Source: Candidatus Colicola caccequi (GTDB taxonomy: Bacteria; Bacteroidota; Bacteroidia; Bacteroidales; Paludibacteraceae). Taken from it: DNA of 19,255 nt. A program made the translations under genes and the position numbers. Shown in pieces: positions 7,548 through 15,395 of this stretch (position 1 is its first letter; each line of letters starts with the position of its first letter). The notes under the pieces are model-generated. The model was given only the letters and a program-made list of their open reading frames with translations. It searched no databases and was not told the origin of the DNA. The DNA is taken from assembly GCA_018065205.1 (NCBI GenBank), contig JAGHTR010000220.1, positions 1-19,255 of the forward strand, read 5' to 3'.

Positions 7548-9709
7548 TACTCTTCCTCCTTTTGGTTTGCCTCGTACTCCTTGATGAGTTTGTCTTGAAC
7601 GTCAGCAGGAACAAGTTCGTAACTCTTGAACTTCATCGTGAACGTAGCACGACCACCTGTTAAGGAACTCAATGTAGTGCTGTAAGAAGACATCTCTTTC
7701 AGAGGTACAAGAGCATGTAGGCGTTGGAAGTTCTTCTCGGCTTCCATTCCTAATACCATACCACGGCGACCATTGAGGTCAGACATTACATCACCCATCA
7801 ACTCACCGGGAACAAGTACCTCTACTTCGTAGATAGGCTCCAAAATCTTCGGATTAGCCTCCTTGAAGGCTTGAGCAAAGGCGTTACGTCCTGCCAAACG
7901 GAAGGAGATTTCATTACTATCTACCGGGTGCATCTTACCATCGTAGATAATAACGCGAACGTCACGAGCGTATGAACCGGTTAAAGGACCTTGCTCAATA
8001 CGATCCATAATACCCTTCAGGATAGCAGGAATAAAACGAGCGTCAATAGCACCACCGACGATAGAGTTAATCAGAACTAACTTACCACCCCACTCCAATG
8101 GAATTTCTTGAGTATCCTTGACGGAAATACGATATTCTTGATTACCGAATTTGTAAACTTCTTTTACAGGAACACCTTCTTCGTATGGTTCAACAATGAG
8201 GTGAACCTCACCGAATTGACCCGAACCACCGGATTGCTTCTTGTGACGATAGTCAGCGCGAGCAGACTTAGTAATAGTCTCACGATAAGGAATCTTGGGT
8301 TCATCAAACTCAACCATCATCTTATCGTTATTCTCCAAACGCCATTTTAAGGTACGGAGGTGGAACTCGCCTTGACCACTAACGATTTGTTGCTTTAATT
8401 CCTTAGATTGCTCTACCAACCACGTTGGATCTTCCTCATGCATACGAGTCAGTAATGCACTCAGTTTCTCAGCATCAGCCTCGTTTTGAGGACGGATAGC
8501 ACGACGATACTTGGGTTCCGGGTAAGCGATGGCAGGATACATATTATCGCAATCCTTAGCATTCAATGTATTACCTGTACGAGTGTCTTTCAACTTAACG
8601 GTAGCAGCAATATCACCGGCAGCCACTTCATCTACAGGAACGCGGATAGAACCGGCTACGGTATATAATTGAGAGATACGCTCCTTAGAACCACGATCCA
8701 TATTTTGTAAATCGTCAGCACCATGAACAGTACCTTGCATTACCTTAAAGTAGTTCACCTCACCAATATGAGGCTCCACACTGGTTTTGAAGATAAACAT
8801 GGATGTAGGCTTGGAAGCATCCGCTGCCACTTCGTCACCCTCTTTGGTAACAGGTTTTGATGCATCAGCAACAGAAGGAGCCATGTCGCCCAAGAAATCC
8901 ATCAAACGACGAGCGCCCATATCCTTCACACCACAAGCGCAGAGTACAGGATAAACACCGCATTCAGCAAAGACAGCCTTCAGTCCGTTAATCATTTCTT
9001 CCTCGCTCAACGTTCCTTGATCAAAGAATTTCTCCATCAAAGCTTCGTCAGCCTCAGCAGCCATTTCGCAAAGAGCGCCACGCAGTTCTTCTACCTTACC
9101 GGCTTCCTCTGCAGGAACATCCTTGTATTCAGGAGCGCCACCTTCGGGTTTCCAAACCAACATTTTGTTCTTTAGCACGTCAATCACACTATTGAAAGCA
9201 GCACCGGCATTAAGAGGATACTGTACTAAAACGACTTTATTACCAAAGTTATCCTTCAATGCCTCAAAAGTACGCTCAAAATTAGCATTCTCATGATCGC
9301 ATTTATTAACGACAAAGACAACAGGCTTCTTAGCATTTTCAGCCAGGCGAACATTGTTTTGAGTTCCCACTTCAACACCACCATTAGCCGTCAAAGCGAC
9401 TACTGCGGTATCCACAACGTGCAGAGCTGTTACTGTACCACCGCAGAAGTCATCACTACCTGCGCAGTCAATAATATTCAGTTTTTTGCCGCCGAATTCG
9501 ATGTTACATACTGTAGAAAAAACAGAATAACCATATTCTTTCTCTACTGGGAAATAGTCACAAACGGTGGATTGAGCCTCAATCGTACCGCGACGTTTGA
9601 TAACGCCAGACTCTAAGAGCATTGACTCCATGAGTGTGGTTTTACCTGAACCACTGCCACCCATAAGTGCAATGTTCTTAATTTCATTAGCTTGATAAAC
9701 TTTAGCCAT
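7547..9709 (-). CDS. fusA2: Elongation factor G paralogue, EF-G2/FusA2 type
   Basis: The 720-residue product has the five-domain EF-G layout with an N-terminal G domain and C-terminal domains that mimic tRNA (for example GSYARDVRVIIYDG and PIYEVEVLVPGELMG). The GTPase motifs are unlike canonical EF-G. The P-loop is GGSGSGKT (17-24). Switch I has EYGYSV in place of ERGITI. The G3 motif is DCAGSDDF (81-88), so the catalytic His of DTPGHVDF is Ser85. NKCD at 135-138 is kept. This pattern matches, from memory, the EF-G2 paralogue of Bacteroides, reported to translocate without GTP hydrolysis and to be needed for gut colonisation under control of the carbon regulator Cur. Function here is inferred from that. 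It forms a coupled pair with the S8 peptidase (TAATG overlap) and has its own promoter at 9771-9802. Confidence 0.9.
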   Translation of the reverse strand: MAKVYQANEIKNIALMGGSGSGKTTLMESMLLESGVIKRRGTIEAQSTVCDYFPVEKEYGYSVFSTVCNIEFGGKKLNIIDCAGSDDFCGGTVTALHVVDTAVVALTANGGVEVGTQNNVRLAENAKKPVVFVVNKCDHENANFERTFEALKDNFGNKVVLVQYPLNAGAAFNSVIDVLKNKMLVWKPEGGAPEYKDVPAEEAGKVEELRGALCEMAAEADEALMEKFFDQGTLSEEEMINGLKAVFAECGVYPVLCACGVKDMGARRLMDFLGDMAPSVADASKPVTKEGDEVAADASKPTSMFIFKTSVEPHIGEVNYFKVMQGTVHGADDLQNMDRGSKERISQLYTVAGSIRVPVDEVAAGDIAATVKLKDTRTGNTLNAKDCDNMYPAIAYPEPKYRRAIRPQNEADAEKLSALLTRMHEEDPTWLVEQSKELKQQIVSGQGEFHLRTLKWRLENNDKMMVEFDEPKIPYRETITKSARADYRHKKQSGGSGQFGEVHLIVEPYEEGVPVKEVYKFGNQEYRISVKDTQEIPLEWGGKLVLINSIVGGAIDARFIPAILKGIMDRIEQGPLTGSYARDVRVIIYDGKMHPVDSNEISFRLAGRNAFAQAFKEANPKILEPIYEVEVLVPGELMGDVMSDLNGRRGMVLGMEAEKNFQRLHALVPLKEMSSYSTTLSSLTGGRATFTMKFKSYELVPADVQDKLIKEYEANQKEEE

Positions 9710-9770
9710 AAAAATAGTGTTGGTATTATTAATAATGTTAACTTATTTAGTTACTTTCGCAATTTGGGTG

Positions 9771-9802
9771 CAAATTTACAAAGAATTTTTGACATACGCA
9801 AA
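9771..9802 (-). promoter_or_regulatory. Bacteroidota-type promoter for fusA2 and the S8 peptidase
   Basis: On the minus strand TTTG (9802-9799) is followed after 20 bases by TAAATTTG (9778-9771). The spacer begins CGTAT, like the topB promoter. The leader to the ATG at 9709 is about 55 bases, the longest of the seven here. It contains a 12-base palindrome, ATTATTAATAAT, at 9725-9736 that could be a regulatory site. Confidence 0.78.
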
Positions 9803-9819
9803 AAAAAATTCAAATTTCT

Positions 9820-9851
9820 TTTGTGTAATTCATTTTTTTTTTGTACCTTTG
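9820..9851 (+). promoter_or_regulatory. Bacteroidota-type promoter for the gldA-like/ruvB/spmAB run
   Basis: TTTG at 9820-9823 is followed after 20 bases by TACCTTTG at 9844-9851. The spacer contains a run of ten T residues. It is back to back with the fusA2 promoter, 17 bases apart. The start codon at 9870 is only about 12 bases beyond the predicted transcript start. Confidence 0.8.
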
Positions 9852-9869
9852 CACGTAAATGCAAAACAC

Positions 9870-10535
9870 ATGGATACACACATCCTACATATTGATAAAC
9901 ATATCGGTAAACAGCATGTTCTTAAAGACATCTGTTTAGATATTCCTCAGGGACAGATTGTAGGTCTATTAGGTCCAAATGGTGCCGGTAAATCTACGCT
10001 CATGAAGATTATGGCAGGAATATGGAAATCGGATAAGGGGGGTGGTCAAATCATTATGCCGAAGCGGATTGGCTATTTGCCGGAACAGAACCCATTGTAT
10101 CAAGACATGTATGTGCGTGAGTTCCTCTTCACAATTAAGCGCATCACGCGTGCAGATGACGACATAGAGCAACTAATTGATTTAGTTGGATTACGGCCGG
10201 AGGCTAATAAGAAAATCCGCGAACTAAGTAAGGGGTATAAGCAGCGTGTGGGATTAGCACAAGCGCTTATGGGGCAGCCGGAACTCATTATCTTAGATGA
10301 ACCCACAACCGGTTTGGATCCCAACCAATTAGTTGAGATTCGGCAACTGATTAAAGGGTTGACGATTCAACACACACAATGCACGATTATTCTTTCCACG
10401 CATATCTTACAAGAAGTAAAAGAGATGTGCAATCGCGTAATTATCATTGACCATGGCCAAATCAAGGCCGATCACATGATGACCGATATAGACAACTTAG
10501 AGGCATTGTTTCATCAATTAACCATGCCTCAATAA
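9870..10535 (+). CDS. ABC transporter ATP-binding protein, GldA-like
   Basis: This is a 221-residue ABC ATPase domain. The Walker A motif is GPNGAGKST (35-43), the ABC signature LSKGYKQR (119-126), Walker B LIILDEP (139-145), the D-loop GLDPNQ and the H-loop His178 (STHIL). The stretches IGYLPEQNPLYQDMYVREFL and TTGLDPNQLVEIR closely resemble GldA, the ATPase of the Bacteroidota GldAFG gliding-associated transporter. Non-gliding Bacteroidales also carry such proteins, so motility is not implied. The product stops soon after the ABC domain and lacks the longer C-terminus usual in GldA. No permease gene is adjacent. The frame is open back to 9717, but that extension crosses the promoter at 9820-9851, so the ATG at 9870 is chosen. 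ruvB follows after eight bases. Confidence 0.88.
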   Translation: MDTHILHIDKHIGKQHVLKDICLDIPQGQIVGLLGPNGAGKSTLMKIMAGIWKSDKGGGQIIMPKRIGYLPEQNPLYQDMYVREFLFTIKRITRADDDIEQLIDLVGLRPEANKKIRELSKGYKQRVGLAQALMGQPELIILDEPTTGLDPNQLVEIRQLIKGLTIQHTQCTIILSTHILQEVKEMCNRVIIIDHGQIKADHMMTDIDNLEALFHQLTMPQ

Positions 10536-10543
10536 ACAAGATT

Positions 10544-11557
10544 ATGGCTGAAGAGTTTGATATACGACAAGAAATGACCGAGAAGGAGCAAGATAACGCC
10601 TTGCGTCCCTTGCGTTTTGATGATTTTGCCGGACAGAGCAAGATAGTCAGTAACCTCAAAATCTTTGTAGAGGCTGCTCGAATGAGGCATGAGAGTTTGG
10701 ATCATGTTCTGCTATTTGGTCCTCCGGGCCTAGGCAAAACAACCTTAAGTAACATCATCGCCAATGAATTAGGTGTAGGCTTCAAAGTAACTTCAGGTCC
10801 TGTATTGGATAAACCGGGAGACTTGGCAGGATTGCTCACCAGTTTAGAGGAAAACGATGTGCTCTTTATTGACGAAATACATCGTCTGTCTCCTGTTGTA
10901 GAGGAGTACCTCTACTCTGCTATGGAGGACTATCGCATTGATATCATGATTGATAAAGGTCCTTCGGCACGAACCATCCAGATTGATCTCAACCATTTTA
11001 CCCTAATTGGAGCCACTACACGCAGCGGTCTATTGACATCTCCTCTTCGGGCTCGTTTCGGCATCAACTGCCATCTGGAATACTATGACGCCGATATACT
11101 GTCCGGCATAGTAGAACGTTCAGCCGGATTACTTGGTATAGATATTGATAGCAAGGCTGCCGGAGAGATTGCTCGTCGCAGTCGTGGTACCCCGCGTATC
11201 GCCAATGCCCTCTTAAGGCGCGTGAGAGACTTCGCACAGGTTAAAGGCGACGGACATATTGATTTAGATATTGCCAGATATGCTTTGGAGGCACTTAACA
11301 TTGATACCTTCGGTCTAGACGAAATAGACAATAAATTACTGCTCACTATTATTGAGAAGTTCAAAGGCGGACCGGTAGGCGTGAATAACATTGCCACCGC
11401 CATGGGCGAAGATGCCGGCACTATAGAAGATGTATATGAGCCATTCCTCATCAAGGAAGGATTCATCAAACGTACCCCTCGAGGACGTGAAGCAACCGAA
11501 TTAGCATATCGTCACTTGGGCAAAACGCCCTTGTTAAATGATCCCACACTATTCTAA
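10544..11557 (+). CDS. ruvB: Holliday junction branch migration helicase RuvB
   Basis: RuvB is the AAA+ motor that, bound by RuvA at a four-way junction, drives branch migration in recombination and fork repair. The 337-residue product has Walker A GPPGLGKTT, Walker B LFIDEIHR, sensor 1 GATTRSG, the arginine finger in PLRARFG, sensor 2 around SRGTPRIAN and a C-terminal winged helix (GPVGVNNIA, TPRGREAT). Length is normal. It sits between the GldA-like ATPase (8-base gap) and spmAB (2-base gap). recA follows 1.3 kb downstream on the same strand, so two recombination genes may share a transcript. ruvA and ruvC are not in the window. Confidence 0.98.
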   Translation: MAEEFDIRQEMTEKEQDNALRPLRFDDFAGQSKIVSNLKIFVEAARMRHESLDHVLLFGPPGLGKTTLSNIIANELGVGFKVTSGPVLDKPGDLAGLLTSLEENDVLFIDEIHRLSPVVEEYLYSAMEDYRIDIMIDKGPSARTIQIDLNHFTLIGATTRSGLLTSPLRARFGINCHLEYYDADILSGIVERSAGLLGIDIDSKAAGEIARRSRGTPRIANALLRRVRDFAQVKGDGHIDLDIARYALEALNIDTFGLDEIDNKLLLTIIEKFKGGPVGVNNIATAMGEDAGTIEDVYEPFLIKEGFIKRTPRGREATELAYRHLGKTPLLNDPTLF

Positions 11558-11559
11558 CT

Positions 11560-12792
11560 ATGATACTTAACTATATTTGGATAGGATTAATACTGTTGGC
11601 AGTGATTATGGGTTGCATCCAGTGTTTCTGCTTTGGTAACACGGATGTTTTCAATGCCATCTTAGATAGCACTTTTGCTAATGCCAAAACCGGTTTTGAG
11701 ATATCTATCGGTCTAACCGGTGTACTATCATTATGGATGGGTATTATGAAGATTGGCGAGCAGGCAGGAGTAGTTAAACAAATGTCCAAAGTGGTCAGTC
11801 CTTTCTTCACACGCATCTTCCCTGAACTGCCCAAAGGGCACCCTGCCTTCGGAAGCATGCTGATGAATATATCGGCTACCATGCTCGGCATAGACAATGC
11901 CGCCACTCCTCTTGGATTACAAGCAATGCGCGAAATGCAAGAGAGCAATACGGACAAGACCAAAGCCAGCAATAGTATGATCATGTTTTTAGTGCTGGTC
12001 ACGAGTGGTCTAACCCTTGTTCCGGTCAGCATCATGACCTATCGTGCGCAAATGGGAGCCGCTAACCCTGCCGATGTATTTCTGCCTATTCTGCTAGCCA
12101 CCTACTGCGCCGCTTTAGCCGGACTGATTAGCGTAGCCATTGCGCAGAAAATCAACTTATGGAATAAAGTAGTAATGGGTACCTTAGTGGGACTAACCGC
12201 TGTGGTGGCTATTATTATTTGGGCAGCCATGCACTTCCCGCAAGAGCAAGTCAATCGCTGGAGTGCTATCTTGGCTTCTATCCTACTATTAGGAGTTATT
12301 GTTTGGTTCATCATTGCCGGAATGGTGCGAAAAATTAACGTATATGATGCCTTTATTGATGGCGCCAAAGGAGGGTTCCAAACGGCCATCGGCATCATCC
12401 CCTATCTAATCGCTATCTTAGTGGCTGTAGGAATGTTCCGAGCTAGTGGTGGAATGGATTTGCTAGTTAGGGGGTTAGGTGCTTTCTTTGCGTTGCTTGG
12501 GCTGAACACCGACTTTGTACCAGCCTTACCTACCGCTTTGATGCGTCCCTTAAGTGGTGCCGGAGCACGAGGAATGATGATTGATGCTATGGCACAGTAT
12601 GGTGCAGATAGTTTTGTTGGCAGATTAGTTAGTATCGTGCAAGGCAGCACCGATACAACATTCTATATATTAGCCGTTTATTTCGGTAGCGTCAATATCA
12701 AAAACACTCGTTATGCTGTGGTTTGCGGGCTAATCGCTGACTTCTTTGGAATGGCAGGAGCGATAGTCTTAGGCTATCTATTCTTCCACTAG
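11560..12792 (+). CDS. Fused SpmA-SpmB membrane protein (spore maturation-like, Gate domains)
   Basis: The 410-residue, strongly hydrophobic product joins an SpmA-like half (about 1-195, with NAKTGFEISIGLTG and MLGIDNAATPLG) to an SpmB-like half (about 235-410, with GAKGGFQTAIGIIPYL and VQGSTDTTFYILAVYFG). Both halves carry the nucleoside-recognition or Gate type domain found in transporters. SpmA and SpmB were named for spore core dehydration in Bacillus. The fused form is common in non-sporulating Bacteroidota, where its substrate is not known to me, so the name should not be taken as function. It starts two bases after the ruvB stop, which implies cotranscription. Its TAG stop lies in the first unit of an 8-base repeat array. 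Confidence 0.88.
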   Translation: MILNYIWIGLILLAVIMGCIQCFCFGNTDVFNAILDSTFANAKTGFEISIGLTGVLSLWMGIMKIGEQAGVVKQMSKVVSPFFTRIFPELPKGHPAFGSMLMNISATMLGIDNAATPLGLQAMREMQESNTDKTKASNSMIMFLVLVTSGLTLVPVSIMTYRAQMGAANPADVFLPILLATYCAALAGLISVAIAQKINLWNKVVMGTLVGLTAVVAIIIWAAMHFPQEQVNRWSAILASILLLGVIVWFIIAGMVRKINVYDAFIDGAKGGFQTAIGIIPYLIAILVAVGMFRASGGMDLLVRGLGAFFALLGLNTDFVPALPTALMRPLSGAGARGMMIDAMAQYGADSFVGRLVSIVQGSTDTTFYILAVYFGSVNIKNTRYAVVCGLIADFFGMAGAIVLGYLFFH

Positions 12793-12828
12793 AAAACTAG
12801 AAAACTAGAATACTAGAAAACTAGAAAT
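12789..12828. repeat. Five tandem copies of an 8-bp repeat (CTAGAAAA) between spmAB and recA
   Basis: The units read CTAGAAAA, CTAGAAAA, CTAGAATA, CTAGAAAA and CTAGAAAT, with no bases between them. The first unit contains the TAG stop of the spmAB fusion. Because 8 is not a multiple of 3 and both strands hold TAG (CTAG is palindromic), the array has stop codons in all six frames. No TAnnTTTG box is visible between it and recA. Confidence 0.93.
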
Positions 12829-12852
12829 ATTAACAATTAAAAATTATACATT

Positions 12853-13860
12853 ATGGCTGAAGAGAAAAAAATGCCATCGGCTGCTAAGTTAAAAGCCTTG
12901 CAGGATGCGATGGAAAAGATTGACAAGAATTTTGGCAAGGGTGCCATTATGCGTCTTGGAGAGAATAAAATTGAGCAAATACCTGTTATTCCGACCGGTA
13001 GTGTAGGTCTAAACTTCGCATTAGGTGTAGGAGGTTATCCTAAGGGACGTATTGTGGAGATTTATGGTCCTGAGTCCAGTGGTAAGACCACATTGGCTAT
13101 TCATGCCATGGCTGAAGTGCAACGTCAAGGCGGTATAGCTGCCATCATTGACGCCGAGCATGCTTTTGACCGCTTCTATGCCGAGAAATTAGGTGTAGAT
13201 GTAGAGAACCTGCTGATTGCTCAACCGGACTGCGGAGAGCAGGCTTTGGAGATTGCTGACGAACTGATTCGCAGTAGTGCAGTAGATTTGGTTGTAGTTG
13301 ACTCTGTTGCAGCCCTCACGCCAAAAGCTGAGATTGAAGGCGATATGGGTGACAATAAAGTTGGTCTGCAAGCTCGTTTGATGAGTCAGGCTCTGCGTAA
13401 ATTGACCGGCACCATCAACAAGACCAATACCACTTGTATCTTCATTAACCAATTACGCGAAAAAATCGGTGTATCGTTTGGTAATCCCGAAACAACCACC
13501 GGAGGTAATGCGCTTAAGTTCTATGCTTCGGTGCGATTGGATATCCGTAAGAAAGGTGCCATCAAGGATGGTGATACCGCAATTGGTAATAACGTCATTA
13601 TTAAAGTGGTAAAGAACAAAGTGGCTCCTCCATTTAAGAAAGCCGAGTTTGATCTGATGTTCAACGAAGGTATATCTAAAGTGGGTGAGTTAGTTGACCT
13701 TGGCGTTGAAAAAGGTATTGTTACTAAGTCCGGTTCGTTCTTCAGTTATAACGGCACCAAACTGGCACAAGGTCGTGATGCCACCAAGAACGTCTTGCGC
13801 GACAATCCGGATTTAGCGGACGAGATCGAGGCCAAGATCATGGCCGCACTCAAAGGGTAA
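12853..13860 (+). CDS. recA: Recombinase RecA
   Basis: RecA forms filaments on single-stranded DNA, carries out strand exchange and triggers SOS-type responses. The 335-residue product has the N-terminal polymerisation helix (KLKALQDAMEKIDKNFGKGA), Walker A GPESSGKTT (72-80), Walker B VVVDSVAAL, the loop 1 region around EGDMGDNKVGLQAR, and NQLREKIGVSFGNPETTTGG covering loop 2. The C-terminal domain is short and ends KIMAALKG, without a long acidic tail. The ATG follows an AT-rich leader without a clear Shine-Dalgarno. No promoter box is seen in the 60-base gap after spmAB, so recA may depend on read-through or on a promoter inside spmAB. The next gene overlaps its stop by one base (TAATG). 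Confidence 0.98.
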   Translation: MAEEKKMPSAAKLKALQDAMEKIDKNFGKGAIMRLGENKIEQIPVIPTGSVGLNFALGVGGYPKGRIVEIYGPESSGKTTLAIHAMAEVQRQGGIAAIIDAEHAFDRFYAEKLGVDVENLLIAQPDCGEQALEIADELIRSSAVDLVVVDSVAALTPKAEIEGDMGDNKVGLQARLMSQALRKLTGTINKTNTTCIFINQLREKIGVSFGNPETTTGGNALKFYASVRLDIRKKGAIKDGDTAIGNNVIIKVVKNKVAPPFKKAEFDLMFNEGISKVGELVDLGVEKGIVTKSGSFFSYNGTKLAQGRDATKNVLRDNPDLADEIEAKIMAALKG

Positions 13861-15395
13861 TGAAAGAAGAATCCCTCATAGTTAGTCCTGAACGGGCGAA
13901 AGAGATAGAAACGACGTACCGTATAGTGCGTCGTTCTATTGATGCACGACAACGGCAATTAAAGGTCAACATCACCGTGCTGACGGATGATGAAGGTCAC
14001 TACCTGCCCATTGATGCGCCCATTCCACGCTACCAGGAACCTATCTACCAAGATGTGCATAATGCTAAGCGCAGCATGACCATTGTCGGATTAGGTCCGG
14101 CAGGATTATTCGCCGCCTTAACATGTCTCGAACACGACATCAAACCTATCATCTATGAGCGGGGCAAAGAGGTGAGTGACCGCAAGAAAGACATTGCGTT
14201 ACTCAATCGCAACGAAGGATTGAATCCGGAGTCTAATTACTGCTTTGGCGAAGGAGGAGCAGGTACTTTCTCGGACGGCAAACTGTTCTCACGCAGCAAG
14301 AAACGTGGCAACATGCAACGAGTAATGGAAATCTTCCATTACTTTGGAGCTAACGATAAAGTGCTATACGAAGCACACGCTCATATAGGTAGTGACCTAT
14401 TGCCGGGCATCATCAAGCGGATGCGTAACTGCATCATCGAGCATGGCGGAGAGATTCATTTTGAAACTAAATGGGACATCGCCCCACTCTCAACACTCAA
14501 CACTCAACTCTCAACACTCAACACCCCCATCATTCTTGCCATCGGTCACTCTGCGCATGACACCTATCGTGAGTTAGCCGCAGCAGGAGTGCAGATGGAA
14601 GCAAAAGGTTGTGCGATGGGAGTAAGAATAGAACATCCACAACAACTCATTAACGATATTTTCTATCACCATCAACCGGCCTCTATTATCAACATCGTAG
14701 GCAATGCCAGTTACTCTTTAGTCACACAGGTCCATACTCCATACTCCAACAGCGAAGCGGTCCATACTTCGACACGAGGTGTCTATAGTTTTTGCATGTG
14801 CCCCGGTGGACATATCGTGCCGGCAGGCAGTATGACCGAAGGATGTGTAGTGAATGGTATGAGTGCCAGCCATCGCAATTCACCATACGCCAACTCAGGT
14901 ATGGTGGTGGAATTACATCCTGCGGATATGGGTGCAACCACTTCGGCCATTGAGGCCATCGCCTATCAGGAGCATTTAGAGCACTTAGCATGGGAACAGA
15001 CACATAGCACGCAGGCTCCGGCACAGCGGATGCGGGACTTTGTGGAAGGCAGACCAAGTCGCAACCTTCCCCCTTGCTCCTACTTGCCCGGCATAGTACC
15101 CAGCCGATTAGATCAGTGGCTGCCCGAGCCTATTCGCAGCGGACTGCAACAAGGGTTTAGAGACTTTGACCGCAAGCATCCCGGATTTCTAACCAATGAT
15201 GCTGTTATCTTAGGAGTAGAGAGCCGCAGCAGCAGTCCGGTACGGATTGTGCGAGACCCCGAAAAAATGCATAGTCTGAGCCATCCGTGGTTATATCCAT
15301 GTGGCGAAGGAGCAGGATATGCCGGAGGCATAACGAGTAGTGCATTAGATGGAATAAAAGCTGCTGAAGCAGCAATCACAGAATTAGCCAAATAG
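13860..15395 (+). CDS. FAD-dependent dehydrogenase (NAD(FAD)-utilizing, COG2509-like)
   Basis: The 511-residue flavoprotein has a leading domain of about 70 residues, a Rossmann dinucleotide site GLGPAG (77-82), and the signature NYCFGEGGAGTFSDGKLFSR. ILAIGHSAHDTY, FCMCPGGHIVPAG and a C-terminal FAD motif (LYPCGEGAGYAGGITSSALD) follow. This matches the COG2509 group of predicted dehydrogenases, whose substrate is not established. Two low-complexity segments look foreign. LSTLNTQLSTLNT (about 210-222) sits where relatives have a longer beta-rich loop before the GHSA motif. HTPYSNSEAVHTSTRG (about 290-305) interrupts the run into GVYSFCMCPGG. Both are encoded by 7-base tandem repeats. Key motifs remain in frame, so the protein is probably active. 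It is coupled to recA by TAATG, and tcdA follows after nine bases. Confidence 0.88.
   Translation: MKEESLIVSPERAKEIETTYRIVRRSIDARQRQLKVNITVLTDDEGHYLPIDAPIPRYQEPIYQDVHNAKRSMTIVGLGPAGLFAALTCLEHDIKPIIYERGKEVSDRKKDIALLNRNEGLNPESNYCFGEGGAGTFSDGKLFSRSKKRGNMQRVMEIFHYFGANDKVLYEAHAHIGSDLLPGIIKRMRNCIIEHGGEIHFETKWDIAPLSTLNTQLSTLNTPIILAIGHSAHDTYRELAAAGVQMEAKGCAMGVRIEHPQQLINDIFYHHQPASIINIVGNASYSLVTQVHTPYSNSEAVHTSTRGVYSFCMCPGGHIVPAGSMTEGCVVNGMSASHRNSPYANSGMVVELHPADMGATTSAIEAIAYQEHLEHLAWEQTHSTQAPAQRMRDFVEGRPSRNLPPCSYLPGIVPSRLDQWLPEPIRSGLQQGFRDFDRKHPGFLTNDAVILGVESRSSSPVRIVRDPEKMHSLSHPWLYPCGEGAGYAGGITSSALDGIKAAEAAITELAK
14489..14523 (+). repeat. Five heptamer repeats (CTCAACA/T) inside the FAD dehydrogenase gene
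   Basis: The units CTCAACA, CTCAACA, CTCAACT, CTCAACA and CTCAACA lie without gaps (35 bases). They encode LSTLNTQLSTLNT in the gene's frame. The same unit type, also five copies, occurs in the coding strand of topB at 16764-16798. Confidence 0.93.
14731..14751 (+). repeat. Three heptamer repeats (TCCATAC) inside the FAD dehydrogenase gene
   Basis: TCCATAC, TCCATAC and TCCAACA are in tandem. The 10-mer GGTCCATACT that covers the start of the array (14729-14738) recurs 30 bases later (14759-14768). The stretch encodes a His/Thr/Ser-rich insert just before the conserved GVYSFCMCPGG. Confidence 0.75.

Noticed and set aside
9717..9869. Upstream extension of the GldA-like frame to an ATG at 9717
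   Set aside because: It spans two divergent promoters and encodes a Phe-rich sequence unlike an ABC N-terminus. The ATG at 9870 starts the domain normally.
11571..12035. 154-codon minus-strand frame inside spmAB
   Set aside because: It lies fully antisense to a well-supported membrane protein gene. Its hydrophobic composition reflects the opposite strand.
11560..12792. Evidence of sporulation from the SpmA/SpmB homology
   Set aside because: The fused protein is common in non-sporulating Bacteroidota, and no other sporulation gene is present.
12847..12866. Shared 15-base start ATTATGGCTGAAGAG in ruvB and recA as a regulatory element
   Set aside because: It is mostly explained by both proteins beginning Met-Ala-Glu-Glu with the same codons. 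Only a few upstream bases match.
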